From positions 1 to 64,000 of the forward strand of contig JAFGCX010000007.1 in assembly GCA_016932415.1 (NCBI GenBank): a DNA stretch of 64,000 nucleotides, read 5' to 3'. How positions within the stretch are numbered: the stretch's first letter is position 1; every line of letters begins with the position of its first letter. Below the pieces are notes generated by a model. The model did no database searches. It was not told the DNA's origin and worked only from the letters and a program-made list of their open reading frames with translations. This document shows positions 17,300 to 25,555 of the stretch, piece after piece. The DNA is from Candidatus Krumholzibacteriota bacterium (GTDB lineage: Bacteria > Krumholzibacteriota > Krumholzibacteriia > Krumholzibacteriales > Krumholzibacteriaceae). Both the position numbers and the translations under genes were made by a program.

Positions 17300-18937
17300 T
17301 CATTTAAATGAAAACCTGCTTTTGAAATGCCTCATGCTCAGGTCGCGTCCATATTCGATATTCACTCCAGGGACCATATCCCTGTTCTCCGAGATCACCC
17401 TTACTACCTCGGCGAGAGAAAAGAGGTCCTGATCCTCATATGCCAGCCTGGGAACAGCAGCCCTTATATAGTTGACGCGGGGATTGGGAGGAGATTCTGT
17501 GCCGTCCTTGTAGCTGCCGAAAGCATAAAGGCCCAGTTCACATACCCTGTGTCCGGCGATCAGGATCAACGCGGCCATCGAGATCCCCTTGAAATCATCA
17601 TCGACCGCCTTCATGTCGAAGAACCGATCGACATCGATATATACTGCGTGGCCACCGATCGGTCTTATCACGGGAATTCCCAGCTTGACCAGTTGAGCCC
17701 CGAACCTCTCCACCTGGCCGACCCTCGCGGCGAGGTATTCCTCCCGGACGACCGTTCGGAGTCCTTCACTGATCGCTTTGAGGTCCCTCCCGGTCAATCC
17801 TCCATATGTCGGATGCCCCTCGGCCATTATCTGGTAATCTGTAAGTCCCTCGGAAAAATCGGGGTATCTATCGGTAAAGAGGCTTTTACTCTTGACGATC
17901 AGGGCGCCTCCCATATTGACAAGTCCGTCTTTTTTAAGGCTTATGTGAAAACCGTCGACATGACTGAACATCTCGTGGACAATTTCCGTTATCGACCGGT
18001 CGGAATAAGCCTTTTCGTTCTTCTTGATAAACCAGGCATTTTCCGCAAATCTGCAAGCGTCGAAGAAAAACGGAGTCTTGTATTTTTTGGTGATCTTCCT
18101 TATCTCGGCTATATTCGCCATCGATACCGGCTGTCCTCCACCGGTATTGTTCGTTATGGTAAGATATACGAGTGGGACTCTCGCCCCATCGTTTGCCAGA
18201 AGGTTTTCCAGTTCCCCGACATCCATATTCCCGCGGAAAAGAAAACTCTCATCCTGGGCGAGATGTTCCCCGCAGGGCATATTGAGGGGTATCATCCCCT
18301 TGTTTTCGATATTTCCCTGGGTAGTGTCAAAATGAGAATTGCTCGGAATTATACTCAGCGCACCCGTCTGAGCGGCTTTTTCACCCGACATCGACACAAT
18401 CTTCGACTCGACTCTTTCCTTCAGTTCCCTCAGCAGGTCTCCGGAGAGATTACTCGCTGGGCTTTGCTCCCTTGAGCGCAGATGATCTTTAAGAACGGAA
18501 AAGAAAGCGTTCTCTGCCGCTCTGCCCTGGTGAAAAAGAAAAAGATTTTCCGATGATCCCCCGCGGGAATCATCATCGATCCATCCTGGTCCGAATGTCC
18601 GGCCTATCTGTTCCTTCAATTCGAAATAACCTTCGTTCGAGCCGTACGCTTCATCACCGGTCATCATCGCCGCCCACTGTTCTATCGTCATGGTGGTCGT
18701 CCCCGAATCCGAGAGAAGATCGCATCCCGGGATCATATCTGCCCTGAAAAGAAAGGTATTAAGGCCGGCTTCCTTTACGAGGATATCCCTTCTCTTCTCG
18801 AATTCATCGATTGAACAGTTTCTCAGCCGTACAGCTGCGTTTCTGTACGGGCGGGGACGGAAATACCGTGGCATTTCACTTTCCATGGAGAGACCATCTT
18901 TGAATTTCCCGATAAAATAATCAGTAATGTCAGACAT
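17300..18937 (-). CDS. tnaA: Tryptophanase (L-tryptophan indole-lyase) family enzyme
   Basis: A 545-residue PLP-dependent beta-eliminating lyase, cleaving an aromatic amino acid to its ring compound, pyruvate and ammonia. The PLP Lys is Lys336 in SLKKDGLVNMGG. Three positions separate tryptophanase from tyrosine phenol-lyase. Asp204 in FDTTQG matches tryptophanase. Leu468 in RVCELG replaces the phenol-binding Arg of the phenol-lyase. His537 in MRHFKS matches the tryptophanase His. All favour tryptophan. At about 545 residues it is longer than the usual 470, with extra segments near 120-132 and 155-195. Its ATG overlaps the trpS stop (TAATG), so the two are translationally coupled. Confidence 0.88.
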   Translation of the reverse strand: MSDITDYFIGKFKDGLSMESEMPRYFRPRPYRNAAVRLRNCSIDEFEKRRDILVKEAGLNTFLFRADMIPGCDLLSDSGTTTMTIEQWAAMMTGDEAYGSNEGYFELKEQIGRTFGPGWIDDDSRGGSSENLFLFHQGRAAENAFFSVLKDHLRSREQSPASNLSGDLLRELKERVESKIVSMSGEKAAQTGALSIIPSNSHFDTTQGNIENKGMIPLNMPCGEHLAQDESFLFRGNMDVGELENLLANDGARVPLVYLTITNNTGGGQPVSMANIAEIRKITKKYKTPFFFDACRFAENAWFIKKNEKAYSDRSITEIVHEMFSHVDGFHISLKKDGLVNMGGALIVKSKSLFTDRYPDFSEGLTDYQIMAEGHPTYGGLTGRDLKAISEGLRTVVREEYLAARVGQVERFGAQLVKLGIPVIRPIGGHAVYIDVDRFFDMKAVDDDFKGISMAALILIAGHRVCELGLYAFGSYKDGTESPPNPRVNYIRAAVPRLAYEDQDLFSLAEVVRVISENRDMVPGVNIEYGRDLSMRHFKSRFSFK

Positions 18938-19962
18938 TATAGTCTCTCCCTTGTAGGCAGGTTCATGACTTCCCTGACTTCCTCCAGAGTCGCCCGGGCG
19001 ATCTTTTCCGCTTTTTCAGCGCCGGATCTGAGGATCTCACTTATGGTCCCGGGGTTTTCCTCGAGTTCTTTTCTTTTTTCACGCACAGGCCTGAGAGCGC
19101 CATTCATCTTCTCGGCAAGCTCCTTCTTGCACTGGACGCATCCCCTCTCACCATTTTCACATTCGATCCTGATCCCCGGGAGTCCGGCTTTATTATAGAT
19201 GTCGTGGAAAGCGAAGACTACGCAGCCGTCAGGATGGCCGGGATCGTCTTTTCTTATCTTTACCGGATCAGTAAACATGTTTTTGATCTTCTGCAACGTC
19301 TCCTCTTCGGAGAAAGAGAGGGCTATGTAGTTCCCTGAGCTCTTGCTCATCTTCTTTTCCACGCTGTCAATGCCGGGAACTTTGGGAACTTCGGTCAGGA
19401 GCGCTTCCGTAATGGGAAAGACGTCTTTTCCGAAGAGACTGTTGAACCTCTGTCCCAGATCCCTCGTCATATTCACGTGGACTTCCTGATCCTTGCCGAC
19501 AGGCACGAAATCGCCCTTGTACGCGAGGATGTCAGCTGCCTGTAAGGTCGGGTAGCCCATCAATCCATAACTGGGAGATTCGATCTTGTATCCCTGGACC
19601 ATTTCCCTGAAAGTCGGATTTCTTTCGAGCCAGCCTATCGGGGTGATCATGGAAAAAAGAAGGTGAAGTTCGGCTACTTCCGGAACATGAGATTGTATGA
19701 ATATTGAAGCTTTGTCCGGGTCAAGCCCACCGGCGATCCAGTCTATCGCGATCTCCCTGACATTGTTCCGCAGTTCCCCGACATTCTCATATCCGACAGC
19801 TCCTCCACCACCGGGAGTCGTCAGGGCGTGCCAGTCGACTATGAAGAAAAAACACTCGTACTTGTCCTGAAGATCGACCCAGTTATTCAGCGCTCCGAGC
19901 AGGTTGCCAAGATGCATGCTTCCAGTGGGCCTCATCCCGCTGGTGACCCTTTTTACGCTCAA
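18937..19962 (-). CDS. trpS: Tryptophanyl-tRNA synthetase
   Basis: A 341-residue class I synthetase charging tRNA-Trp. The HIGH-equivalent is GSMHLGN near residue 14 (RPTGSMHLGNLLGA), and KMSKSSGN lies near 205. The start appears to be TTG at 19962, preceded by GAAGGAG; no upstream ATG exists and the next ATG would cut the nucleotide-binding fold. Cys-rich GERGCVQCKKEL near 280 is also found in some bacterial TrpRS. It lies 66 nt downstream of the tRNA-Trp gene and overlaps the tryptophanase gene. Confidence 0.96.
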   Translation of the reverse strand: MSVKRVTSGMRPTGSMHLGNLLGALNNWVDLQDKYECFFFIVDWHALTTPGGGGAVGYENVGELRNNVREIAIDWIAGGLDPDKASIFIQSHVPEVAELHLLFSMITPIGWLERNPTFREMVQGYKIESPSYGLMGYPTLQAADILAYKGDFVPVGKDQEVHVNMTRDLGQRFNSLFGKDVFPITEALLTEVPKVPGIDSVEKKMSKSSGNYIALSFSEEETLQKIKNMFTDPVKIRKDDPGHPDGCVVFAFHDIYNKAGLPGIRIECENGERGCVQCKKELAEKMNGALRPVREKRKELEENPGTISEILRSGAEKAEKIARATLEEVREVMNLPTRERL

Positions 19963-20028
19963 TACTCACTCCTTCGCTGAAAGACCCGGTCCGTCCGATG
20001 ATGTGATTGTATGGAAACTTTGAGAATG

Positions 20029-20102
20029 TAGGGGTGGCAGGACTTGAACCCGCAACCCCCGGTTTTGGAGACCGGTGCTCTAGCCAGTTGAGCTACACCC
20101 CT
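20029..20102 (-). tRNA. tRNA-Trp (anticodon CCA)
   Basis: The minus strand folds into a 74-nt cloverleaf. The acceptor stem is AGGGGTG/CACCCCT, the D-arm starts GCTC, the anticodon stem CCGGT/ACCGG carries loop CTCCAAA (anticodon CCA), and the T-arm is GCGGG-TTCAAGT-CCTGC. The discriminator base is A, and the 3' CCA is not encoded. It precedes trpS on the same strand. Confidence 0.95.
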
Positions 20103-20124
20103 GTAATCATCATTTTGACACGGA

Positions 20125-20152
20125 ATAATAACATTTATTTTCATCAAGTCAA
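20125..20152 (-). promoter_or_regulatory. Sigma-70-type promoter for tRNA-Trp (and possibly trpS-tnaA)
   Basis: On the minus strand, -35 TTGACT (20147-20152) and -10 TATTAT (20125-20130) are separated by 16 bp. The start would fall near 20118, just ahead of the tRNA. No separate terminator was seen in the 66 nt between tRNA and trpS. Confidence 0.55.
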
Positions 20153-20184
20153 GTCATTTGGACCGCTTTTCGGCTTGAAACGAT

Positions 20185-20212
20185 TCCCGGGACGCCAAAC
20201 GGAGTCCCGGGA
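20185..20212 (-). terminator. Putative terminator after pepD
   Basis: A 9-bp GC-rich inverted repeat (TCCCGGGAC with GTCCCGGGA) and a 10-nt loop lie 28 nt past the pepD stop, upstream of the tRNA promoter. The minus-strand sequence after it (TCGTTTC) is a weak T-run. Confidence 0.5.
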
Positions 20213-20239
20213 CGGATTATTATCGATCAACCGCTTTTC

Positions 20240-21691
20240 TCACGCCAGTTCCTTCAGAACCGCGCCAAGAAGAATCCAGAATGTCTCCACTGACGGAATA
20301 TTCACCCTCTCTTCGGGAGAATGAGGGTGCTCTATCCATGGACCGAAGGAGACCATATCCATTCCGGGATACTTCTCTCCGATTATTCCACACTCGAGCC
20401 CCGCGTGGATCGCCTTCATCTCCGGTTCCTTGCCGAAGACATCCTTATGCACCTTTTTCACTACCTTGAGGATATTGGAATCAAGATTCGGCATCCAACC
20501 GGGATATGGATCGTTCTCTACCACGTCGGCACCTGCCAGGCGGGCTGTCGCCGAGATCCTGTCCCTCAGAGCCTGAAGAGCCGATTTGATCGATGACCTG
20601 GTAGAAGTCCCGATAGTCACCTCATTGCCGCCTGTCACTATCGTAGCAAGGTTATTCGATGTCTCCACCAGTCCTTCGATATCATAACTCATATTCTCGA
20701 CACCGTGCGGAAGAGCAAGGAGAAGCTGTATGAGCGTCTGCTGGCTCTTTTCATCCATCACCTTCGGATTGGCAGTATCGGACGGCTCGATGGTAACTGC
20801 GAGCTCTTTTTCCCTGCCGCCAAGCTCGATCCTGATCTTTTCGACCTCGTCCTCTATCAGGCTGGCAAGGTCGTCAACGGCCGTTTCGAGTACATTCAAC
20901 TGCGCGAACGCTTCGCGCGGGATCGCGTTTCTCTTGTTCCCGCCCTTTATCTCTGCCAGATGTACCGGTTGCGTCTTCATCGCGGTTCCCAGTATCCGCG
21001 TCAGAACCTTGATCGCGTTGCCGCGCTGTTCAATTATATCTATTCCTGAATGTCCTCCCCTGAGTCCCGACACCTTGACTGTATAACTTTTCGTGCCAGC
21101 CGGAGGATCGACCAGCGAGATGGGGAATTTGATCGTGGTGTCCCCGCCGCCGGCGCAACCGATATATGCCGCCCCGATCTCCTCGCTGTCAAGATTAAGC
21201 AGGGTCATACCCTTTATAAAACCTGGCTGAAGCTGAGCGGCGCCTGTAAGTCCTACCTCTTCATCGACAGTGGCAAGCACTTCGATAGGTCCGTGGACGA
21301 GATCTTCAGCTTCCGATACTGCCAGGCCGGCGGCAAGACCGATACCGTTATCAGCGCCTAGAGTCGTACCTATCGCGGTAAGCCATTCTCCCTCTACCTG
21401 GACCTTTATCGGATCCTTGAAAAAATCATGATCCACATCGGAATTCTTTTCTCCAACCATATCGAGATGTCCTTGGAGCACGATCGTCGGAGCTTTCTCG
21501 TGTCCTTTAGTAGCGGGGATCCTTATGACTATATTGCCTCTTTCATCTTTATCCGCTTCAAGCCCCTTGCTTTTGGCGAAGGAAAGAAAGTATTCTCCCA
21601 GTTGAGTCTCATTACCCGAACAATGCGGGATGCTGAGGATCTTTTCAAAATGCTTCCAGAGTTCTTTTGGTTCAAATCCGCCCAACGACAT
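20240..21691 (-). CDS. pepD: Aminoacyl-histidine dipeptidase PepD (M20)
   Basis: A 483-residue cytoplasmic zinc dipeptidase of family M20, splitting Xaa-His and other dipeptides. Metal-site motifs are visible: His75 in LQGHLDMVGE, Asp in LGADNGIGL, Glu-Glu in TVDEEVGLTGA, and the C-terminal His in IEHPHSPEERV. The M20 dimerisation domain lies in the middle (near 206-390). Length and order match bacterial PepD. It is transcribed alone. With the S46, S9 and C1A peptidases nearby, it would finish the breakdown of imported dipeptides. Confidence 0.94.
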   Translation of the reverse strand: MSLGGFEPKELWKHFEKILSIPHCSGNETQLGEYFLSFAKSKGLEADKDERGNIVIRIPATKGHEKAPTIVLQGHLDMVGEKNSDVDHDFFKDPIKVQVEGEWLTAIGTTLGADNGIGLAAGLAVSEAEDLVHGPIEVLATVDEEVGLTGAAQLQPGFIKGMTLLNLDSEEIGAAYIGCAGGGDTTIKFPISLVDPPAGTKSYTVKVSGLRGGHSGIDIIEQRGNAIKVLTRILGTAMKTQPVHLAEIKGGNKRNAIPREAFAQLNVLETAVDDLASLIEDEVEKIRIELGGREKELAVTIEPSDTANPKVMDEKSQQTLIQLLLALPHGVENMSYDIEGLVETSNNLATIVTGGNEVTIGTSTRSSIKSALQALRDRISATARLAGADVVENDPYPGWMPNLDSNILKVVKKVHKDVFGKEPEMKAIHAGLECGIIGEKYPGMDMVSFGPWIEHPHSPEERVNIPSVETFWILLGAVLKELA

Positions 21692-22018
21692 GACTGTGAC
21701 CTCCTTTTAAATATCACTTACGGCAATCAACGCTTCCGAACGTGGCGCTTCCGCGCCAGCTATCGCTATCTCCCGGATCACTTGAAATTCAAATATTATT
21801 CAGATTCACCGGGAAATGAATTATACGTAAAGCGCGGTATATGGTCAAGCTATCCTTCTGGCTGAGCTTCCACGATATCCGGGTGATCTATACCGACGAT
21901 CTTCCGCGGGTTCCAGTCGCGCAAAAGGCTATCCACTCCTGAATTGTCATGACTACCAGCATCGGCGATGATATCATAACATCTGGAATTCTGAAAAAGA
22001 TAGACGGGAGGAGAAAGG
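21692..22018. other. Divergent intergenic region between pepD and yjbQ
   Basis: 327 bp without a gene I can support. A 6-bp hairpin with a TTCC loop (21743-21758) lies in the likely pepD leader, and GGAGGAGAAAGG precedes yjbQ. A minus-strand reading frame ending at 21850 is open for some distance but has no recognisable family and no start signal. Confidence 0.5.
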
Positions 22019-22420
22019 ATGCTGCGCGAAATATCGGTAACTACCGGAAAGAGAAATGAGATGCTCGATATCACCGGAGAGATAGAGTCTGCCGTCTCCG
22101 AAAGCGGGGTAAGGGAGGGAGTATGCCATATATTTGTCCCGCACACGACAGCAGCAGTAACTATAAACGAAAAAGCCGACCCGGATGTCGCGCGTGACAT
22201 CTCATCCACTCTCGAAAAAATAGTCCCCGCCGGATGGGGATACCGGCATGGGGAGGGAAATTCAGACTCGCATATCAAATCTTCACTGGTCGGATCATCG
22301 GAATGGACGATCATCACCGAAGGCCGGCTGCTGCTCGGAGTGTGGCAGGCTGTTTTTTTCTGCGAGTTCGACGGTCCGAGAAAAAGAAAGTGCTATATAC
22401 GGATCTCGAAGGACGGTTGA
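22019..22420 (+). CDS. yjbQ: YjbQ family (UPF0047) protein
   Basis: A 133-residue single-domain protein. The family signatures are VCHIFVPHTTAAVTI near residue 40 and the H/D-containing loop GYRHGEGNSDSHIKSSL near 75-92, whose histidines and aspartate line a metal or phosphate site in known structures. The LGVWQAVFFCEFDGPR end is typical. E. coli YjbQ was reported to have weak thiamine-phosphate synthase activity; the real role is unsettled. The start has a GGGAGGAGAAAGG site. Confidence 0.93.
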   Translation: MLREISVTTGKRNEMLDITGEIESAVSESGVREGVCHIFVPHTTAAVTINEKADPDVARDISSTLEKIVPAGWGYRHGEGNSDSHIKSSLVGSSEWTIITEGRLLLGVWQAVFFCEFDGPRKRKCYIRISKDG

Positions 22421-22457
22421 AAGCCGAGATCAGGTCATTGGAAAGAAGGGGCTGCCT

Positions 22458-23693
22458 TCACCATGGATAAAGGTCAAAGGTAAATCCAAGAGAGATCTTT
22501 TCCTCGAACTCGAAGAGCGGGAATCTTCTCCCCCTCTCTACGGTGAATTCCAGATCGGGATGGTACGATCTCCCGCGGGGGTGTTCGAGCATATCCCTGA
22601 GAAGAAGCCTGACGCTGACGGCATACAATGTCCTGATCCTGCCTCCCAGGGAAGATGGCCAGAATGATTCGTCAGCGCAGGATATCTGGAAGCCACCAAG
22701 CACGGTCCAGGTGAACCTCCCTTTCACCGACGGCGAATCAAAACCGAACGAATCGGTCTTCCATAGATCACTGGCGCTCGAGTCGAACCACGCGTATCCG
22801 ACAGACAGATCCACTCCCTTGAAGACGCTTGATCCATCTATATTCACGTTATCGAACAGGTTGTCGAAACGAACTGTCATCCCCGCCAATATAGACTGGG
22901 AATATAACAGTCCGCCTTTGACTCCTGCCGACTCTTCTTCACGCCTGTGGGCATATTCAAGCTCCGTTGTATATTTCAATATACCGGACCTGATCGAAGA
23001 AGAGACAGAGGCTCCCAGCGACCTTCTTGCAGTTTCCGATCGAGGCCCCGATCTTTCGGGATAGACCACCTTGTCAAAATCGAATCGCGGCGATACCATA
23101 AAAAGACCGCTTCCGAATCGAGGTTCGATCTCTATCTCGCTTGTTGTTTTATCCGAAGAAAGATCGTACCCGTAAACAAGCCTGTTAAGCCTGTAATATT
23201 CTCCCTCTGTCGAAAATGCCGGGGCTATGAATCTTTTTATAAATCCCCCCTGGCGTGAAGAAGTGGCGGGATCGTATATAAATGGATCGCAGATCTGATC
23301 GATCACCACTTCACCCTCCTCACCCTGCCTGTATACTACCCTGTAGCATCTTTTACCCTTGAGCTTTCCCGATGACAGTATCACTGTCCTCGCTCCCGAA
23401 AATGTCGATACGAGCCTGACCCCGGAAGGAGAAAACGCCTCATCATCGCGGTCGAGATCGATGACGGTAAACGCTTCCGGCGGGAAATCCTCAGCTTCGC
23501 GGCTGTCCTCTTCACCGGAAGAAAGCGGGAGTTCTATCCAATAATGGCCGCGGTCGAAATAGACCGCTCCCTCACCGGTGAAAATGGAGGCATTGATATG
23601 TCGTGGAAAGACAGGCGCTGATAAAAGAAGCAGAGTGGCTATTATTATTTTCAACCGCCCAGCAAGTTGCCGGGGCAGCTCCTTTTCAGCCAT
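22458..23693 (-). CDS. Predicted outer-membrane beta-barrel protein
   Basis: A 411-residue protein with an N-terminal basic and hydrophobic segment (KIIIATLLLLSAPVFP, about 16-31) that fits a signal peptide. The body is rich in alternating aromatic/polar strands, with many Ser/Gly turns in the second half and a terminal F-x-F-x-L-Y-P-W, as in outer-membrane barrels. No named family is recognised. The ATG at 23693 overlaps the stop of the upstream small gene (ATGGCTGA), so translation is coupled; an upstream in-frame extension is not needed. It converges with yjbQ. Confidence 0.65.
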   Translation of the reverse strand: MAEKELPRQLAGRLKIIIATLLLLSAPVFPRHINASIFTGEGAVYFDRGHYWIELPLSSGEEDSREAEDFPPEAFTVIDLDRDDEAFSPSGVRLVSTFSGARTVILSSGKLKGKRCYRVVYRQGEEGEVVIDQICDPFIYDPATSSRQGGFIKRFIAPAFSTEGEYYRLNRLVYGYDLSSDKTTSEIEIEPRFGSGLFMVSPRFDFDKVVYPERSGPRSETARRSLGASVSSSIRSGILKYTTELEYAHRREEESAGVKGGLLYSQSILAGMTVRFDNLFDNVNIDGSSVFKGVDLSVGYAWFDSSASDLWKTDSFGFDSPSVKGRFTWTVLGGFQISCADESFWPSSLGGRIRTLYAVSVRLLLRDMLEHPRGRSYHPDLEFTVERGRRFPLFEFEEKISLGFTFDLYPW

Positions 23694-24021
23694 TTTCTCT
23701 TTTCCCCCTGATTTCTTTGAACGCGCCGGCGCGAAGAAGCCTTTCAGCAAACTGGGGGAGTATCTCATCCCGGTCAAAAAGAGATCTGACTTTTGATTCT
23801 TCGAGTCCGGTCCTTTCGGCTATCGCGCCGAGGATCTCGACAAGAGTCTGTTCGTCGGGGATATACTGGCTTAACAGGTGTTTCAGCGCCGGAACCTGCT
23901 CCCGATCGATATATATCTCATGGAATATTTTCTCCCCTATGGAAGACCGCAGGGCGAATTCCTCCGCGATTACGGCAAAGATCTTTTTTCTCAGTTCAAT
24001 CCATCCGTATCTTTCGTTCAT
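23686..24021 (-). CDS. Small helical protein of unknown function
   Basis: A 111-residue acidic and basic, predicted all-helical cytoplasmic protein with no signal peptide or known motif (begins MNERYGWIELRKKIFAVIAE, ends in a basic tail). The ATG at 24021 has AAGGTGG five bases upstream. It overlaps the barrel-protein gene by 8 nt and trails the lipoprotein gene by 63 nt. Overlap and shared strand suggest one envelope-related operon; no function can be assigned. Confidence 0.65.
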   Translation of the reverse strand: MNERYGWIELRKKIFAVIAEEFALRSSIGEKIFHEIYIDREQVPALKHLLSQYIPDEQTLVEILGAIAERTGLEESKVRSLFDRDEILPQFAERLLRAGAFKEIRGKRENG

Positions 24022-24084
24022 CGAATCCACCTTCTACCTGTCAATCGCCTGGACACGACAATAATAAAAGAAGGAACGATCAGA

Positions 24085-24636
24085 TCAGAAGAGATAGAAG
24101 ATCGGAAAGAGCCCCTCCGTCTCTCGTTCGAGATAAGCTATGAAATATATGTCATCAAGGTGGATGATCCCGTAAACAGGCTCGGTAGTTTCGACTTCGA
24201 TCAGTGCCTTGAGAAAGAACATCTCCTGCTTTATTCCCTTATGGAGGAGTTCAGCGTTGAATATCTCGACAACATTGTGCTGATCCTGCTCGGTTATTAG
24301 AACGGTAGTAAGATACTGATTGATTTCGGCATTTTCGATCCCCTCCGCGCCACTTTCCAGCCCAATATAGAAATCGACTGTTATTTCGAAGTCGCCGGAG
24401 GCATAGATCGTATCAGCGAATATATCAGCGTAAAGATCGGCGCGGGTGATATCGAATTCATCATTTCTGACCTCTTCAGGTACATCTATCACTATTTCCC
24501 CATAATAATCGCCGCCGAGTCCCGAAAAGGGAATCGGGGGAAAATCCTGCGGGTCCGACCTGTTCGTGACTTCAAGGGTCGACTTACACCCCGACAGCAG
24601 AACCAGTACTATTACAAGAATTGCCAGTCGCTTCAT
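24085..24636 (-). CDS. Putative lipoprotein of unknown function
   Basis: 183 residues. A type II signal peptide ends at the lipobox LLSGC (Cys17). The mature part is acidic and beta-strand rich and resembles no family I recognise. It lies 15 nt downstream of the barrel-like gene 24652-25467 and upstream of the small helical and barrel genes, all on one strand. An outer-membrane-associated partner of those proteins is inferred. Confidence 0.75.
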   Translation of the reverse strand: MKRLAILVIVLVLLSGCKSTLEVTNRSDPQDFPPIPFSGLGGDYYGEIVIDVPEEVRNDEFDITRADLYADIFADTIYASGDFEITVDFYIGLESGAEGIENAEINQYLTTVLITEQDQHNVVEIFNAELLHKGIKQEMFFLKALIEVETTEPVYGIIHLDDIYFIAYLERETEGLFPIFYLF

Positions 24637-24651
24637 TACAGGCTCCTTCGA

Positions 24652-25467
24652 TCAGAATCTCCAGAAAAGGGAAATATGAGGGAGCACGGGGATATCTATA
24701 TCTTCATCAAGGGAGATCCCGGGCCATAATACTCCTGCCTGAAAAGCAAACGATCCTCCCACGCCCACCTGGACTCCGGCTCCACCTCGAGCTCTCCCGT
24801 AGGAGAGGTCGCTTCCAAGTTCCAGCATAAATTTCAGATGATCGAAAAGATCGACATCAGCTCCGAAAAGTATCGATCTATGGGACGCGGTCTCTCTGAA
24901 GGCGACCTCTATTCCCATTGAATCGCCGTCAGATCCCATATCGACCGGCTCATCGGTCTTAAGGTGGCCTTCAAGACGCCTGTACTGAAATCCCGCGTGA
25001 AAACGCAGCCTGTCATTTATTTTTTTGCTCGCTGAAATAAACCAGCTCAATATATCCAGACCGGAACTGATCGACATCTTCTCTTCGGTAAAGGCCTGCT
25101 CCATGACTATATCAACAAGATAGTCTGATGAGACAAGATTGTAATATCCCATCCCCGTTGAAAGAGCGGGGAAAGGGCCTTCATCGGGAAGTATCCCCAC
25201 CTTGACCTGGCCGTTTACAAGGGTAAGCATATCCATTAGCGTGTTCGTGGTAATCTGCACCCGGCCAAAAAGGCCTATTCCTGAATCACCAAGACCTATC
25301 TTCGTATTCTGCCCGTTCCCGAGAAGGTACCCTGTCTCAAGGTTCATCAGTTTGACCGGGAAAATCGAATGAGGCGGTTGATCGGCAACCGATCCCGCCG
25401 TGAAAAGTGATAGTAAAAGAGCGGCGATCAGCGCGGCTTTGCAGATTGTGGTATGATTTATCTTCAT
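24652..25467 (-). CDS. Predicted outer-membrane beta-barrel protein
   Basis: 271 residues with a clear signal peptide (KAALIAALLLSLFTAGSVADQ). The mature part alternates polar and hydrophobic residues in short strands with Gly-rich stretches (RARGGAGVQVGVGGSFAFQA) and ends in ISLFWRF. The C-terminal Phe is the usual assembly signal of outer-membrane proteins. There is no named family. A strong promoter lies 50 bp upstream, making this the first gene of a four-gene minus-strand group (24652, 24085, 23686, 22458). Confidence 0.7.
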   Translation of the reverse strand: MKINHTTICKAALIAALLLSLFTAGSVADQPPHSIFPVKLMNLETGYLLGNGQNTKIGLGDSGIGLFGRVQITTNTLMDMLTLVNGQVKVGILPDEGPFPALSTGMGYYNLVSSDYLVDIVMEQAFTEEKMSISSGLDILSWFISASKKINDRLRFHAGFQYRRLEGHLKTDEPVDMGSDGDSMGIEVAFRETASHRSILFGADVDLFDHLKFMLELGSDLSYGRARGGAGVQVGVGGSFAFQAGVLWPGISLDEDIDIPVLPHISLFWRF

Positions 25468-25516
25468 TCCTGTACCAACGATTTTTTACTTCTGAAATGA
25501 AATCGAACCCGCGCTG

Positions 25517-25546
25517 ATTATATTCGAATAAAAGGTGATTGTCCAA
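25517..25546 (-). promoter_or_regulatory. Sigma-70-type promoter of the envelope-protein group
   Basis: On the minus strand, -35 TTGGAC (25541-25546), an 18-bp spacer and a perfect -10 TATAAT (25517-25522). Start would be near 25510, leaving a short leader before the ATG at 25467. Confidence 0.65.
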
Positions 25547-25555
25547 CATAAAAAA

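Noticed and set aside
17327-18475. A 382-codon open frame on the plus strand
   Set aside because: Antisense to tryptophanase; no recognisable protein features.
17300-18937. Annotation as tyrosine phenol-lyase
   Set aside because: The phenol-binding Arg is Leu468, and Asp204 and His537 match tryptophanase. Only the VNMGG segment resembles the phenol-lyase.
21850-22018. A gene or pseudogene on the minus strand upstream of pepD
   Set aside because: The frame is open and partly protein-like near its end but has no start signal, no family motif, and overlaps yjbQ antisense further on.
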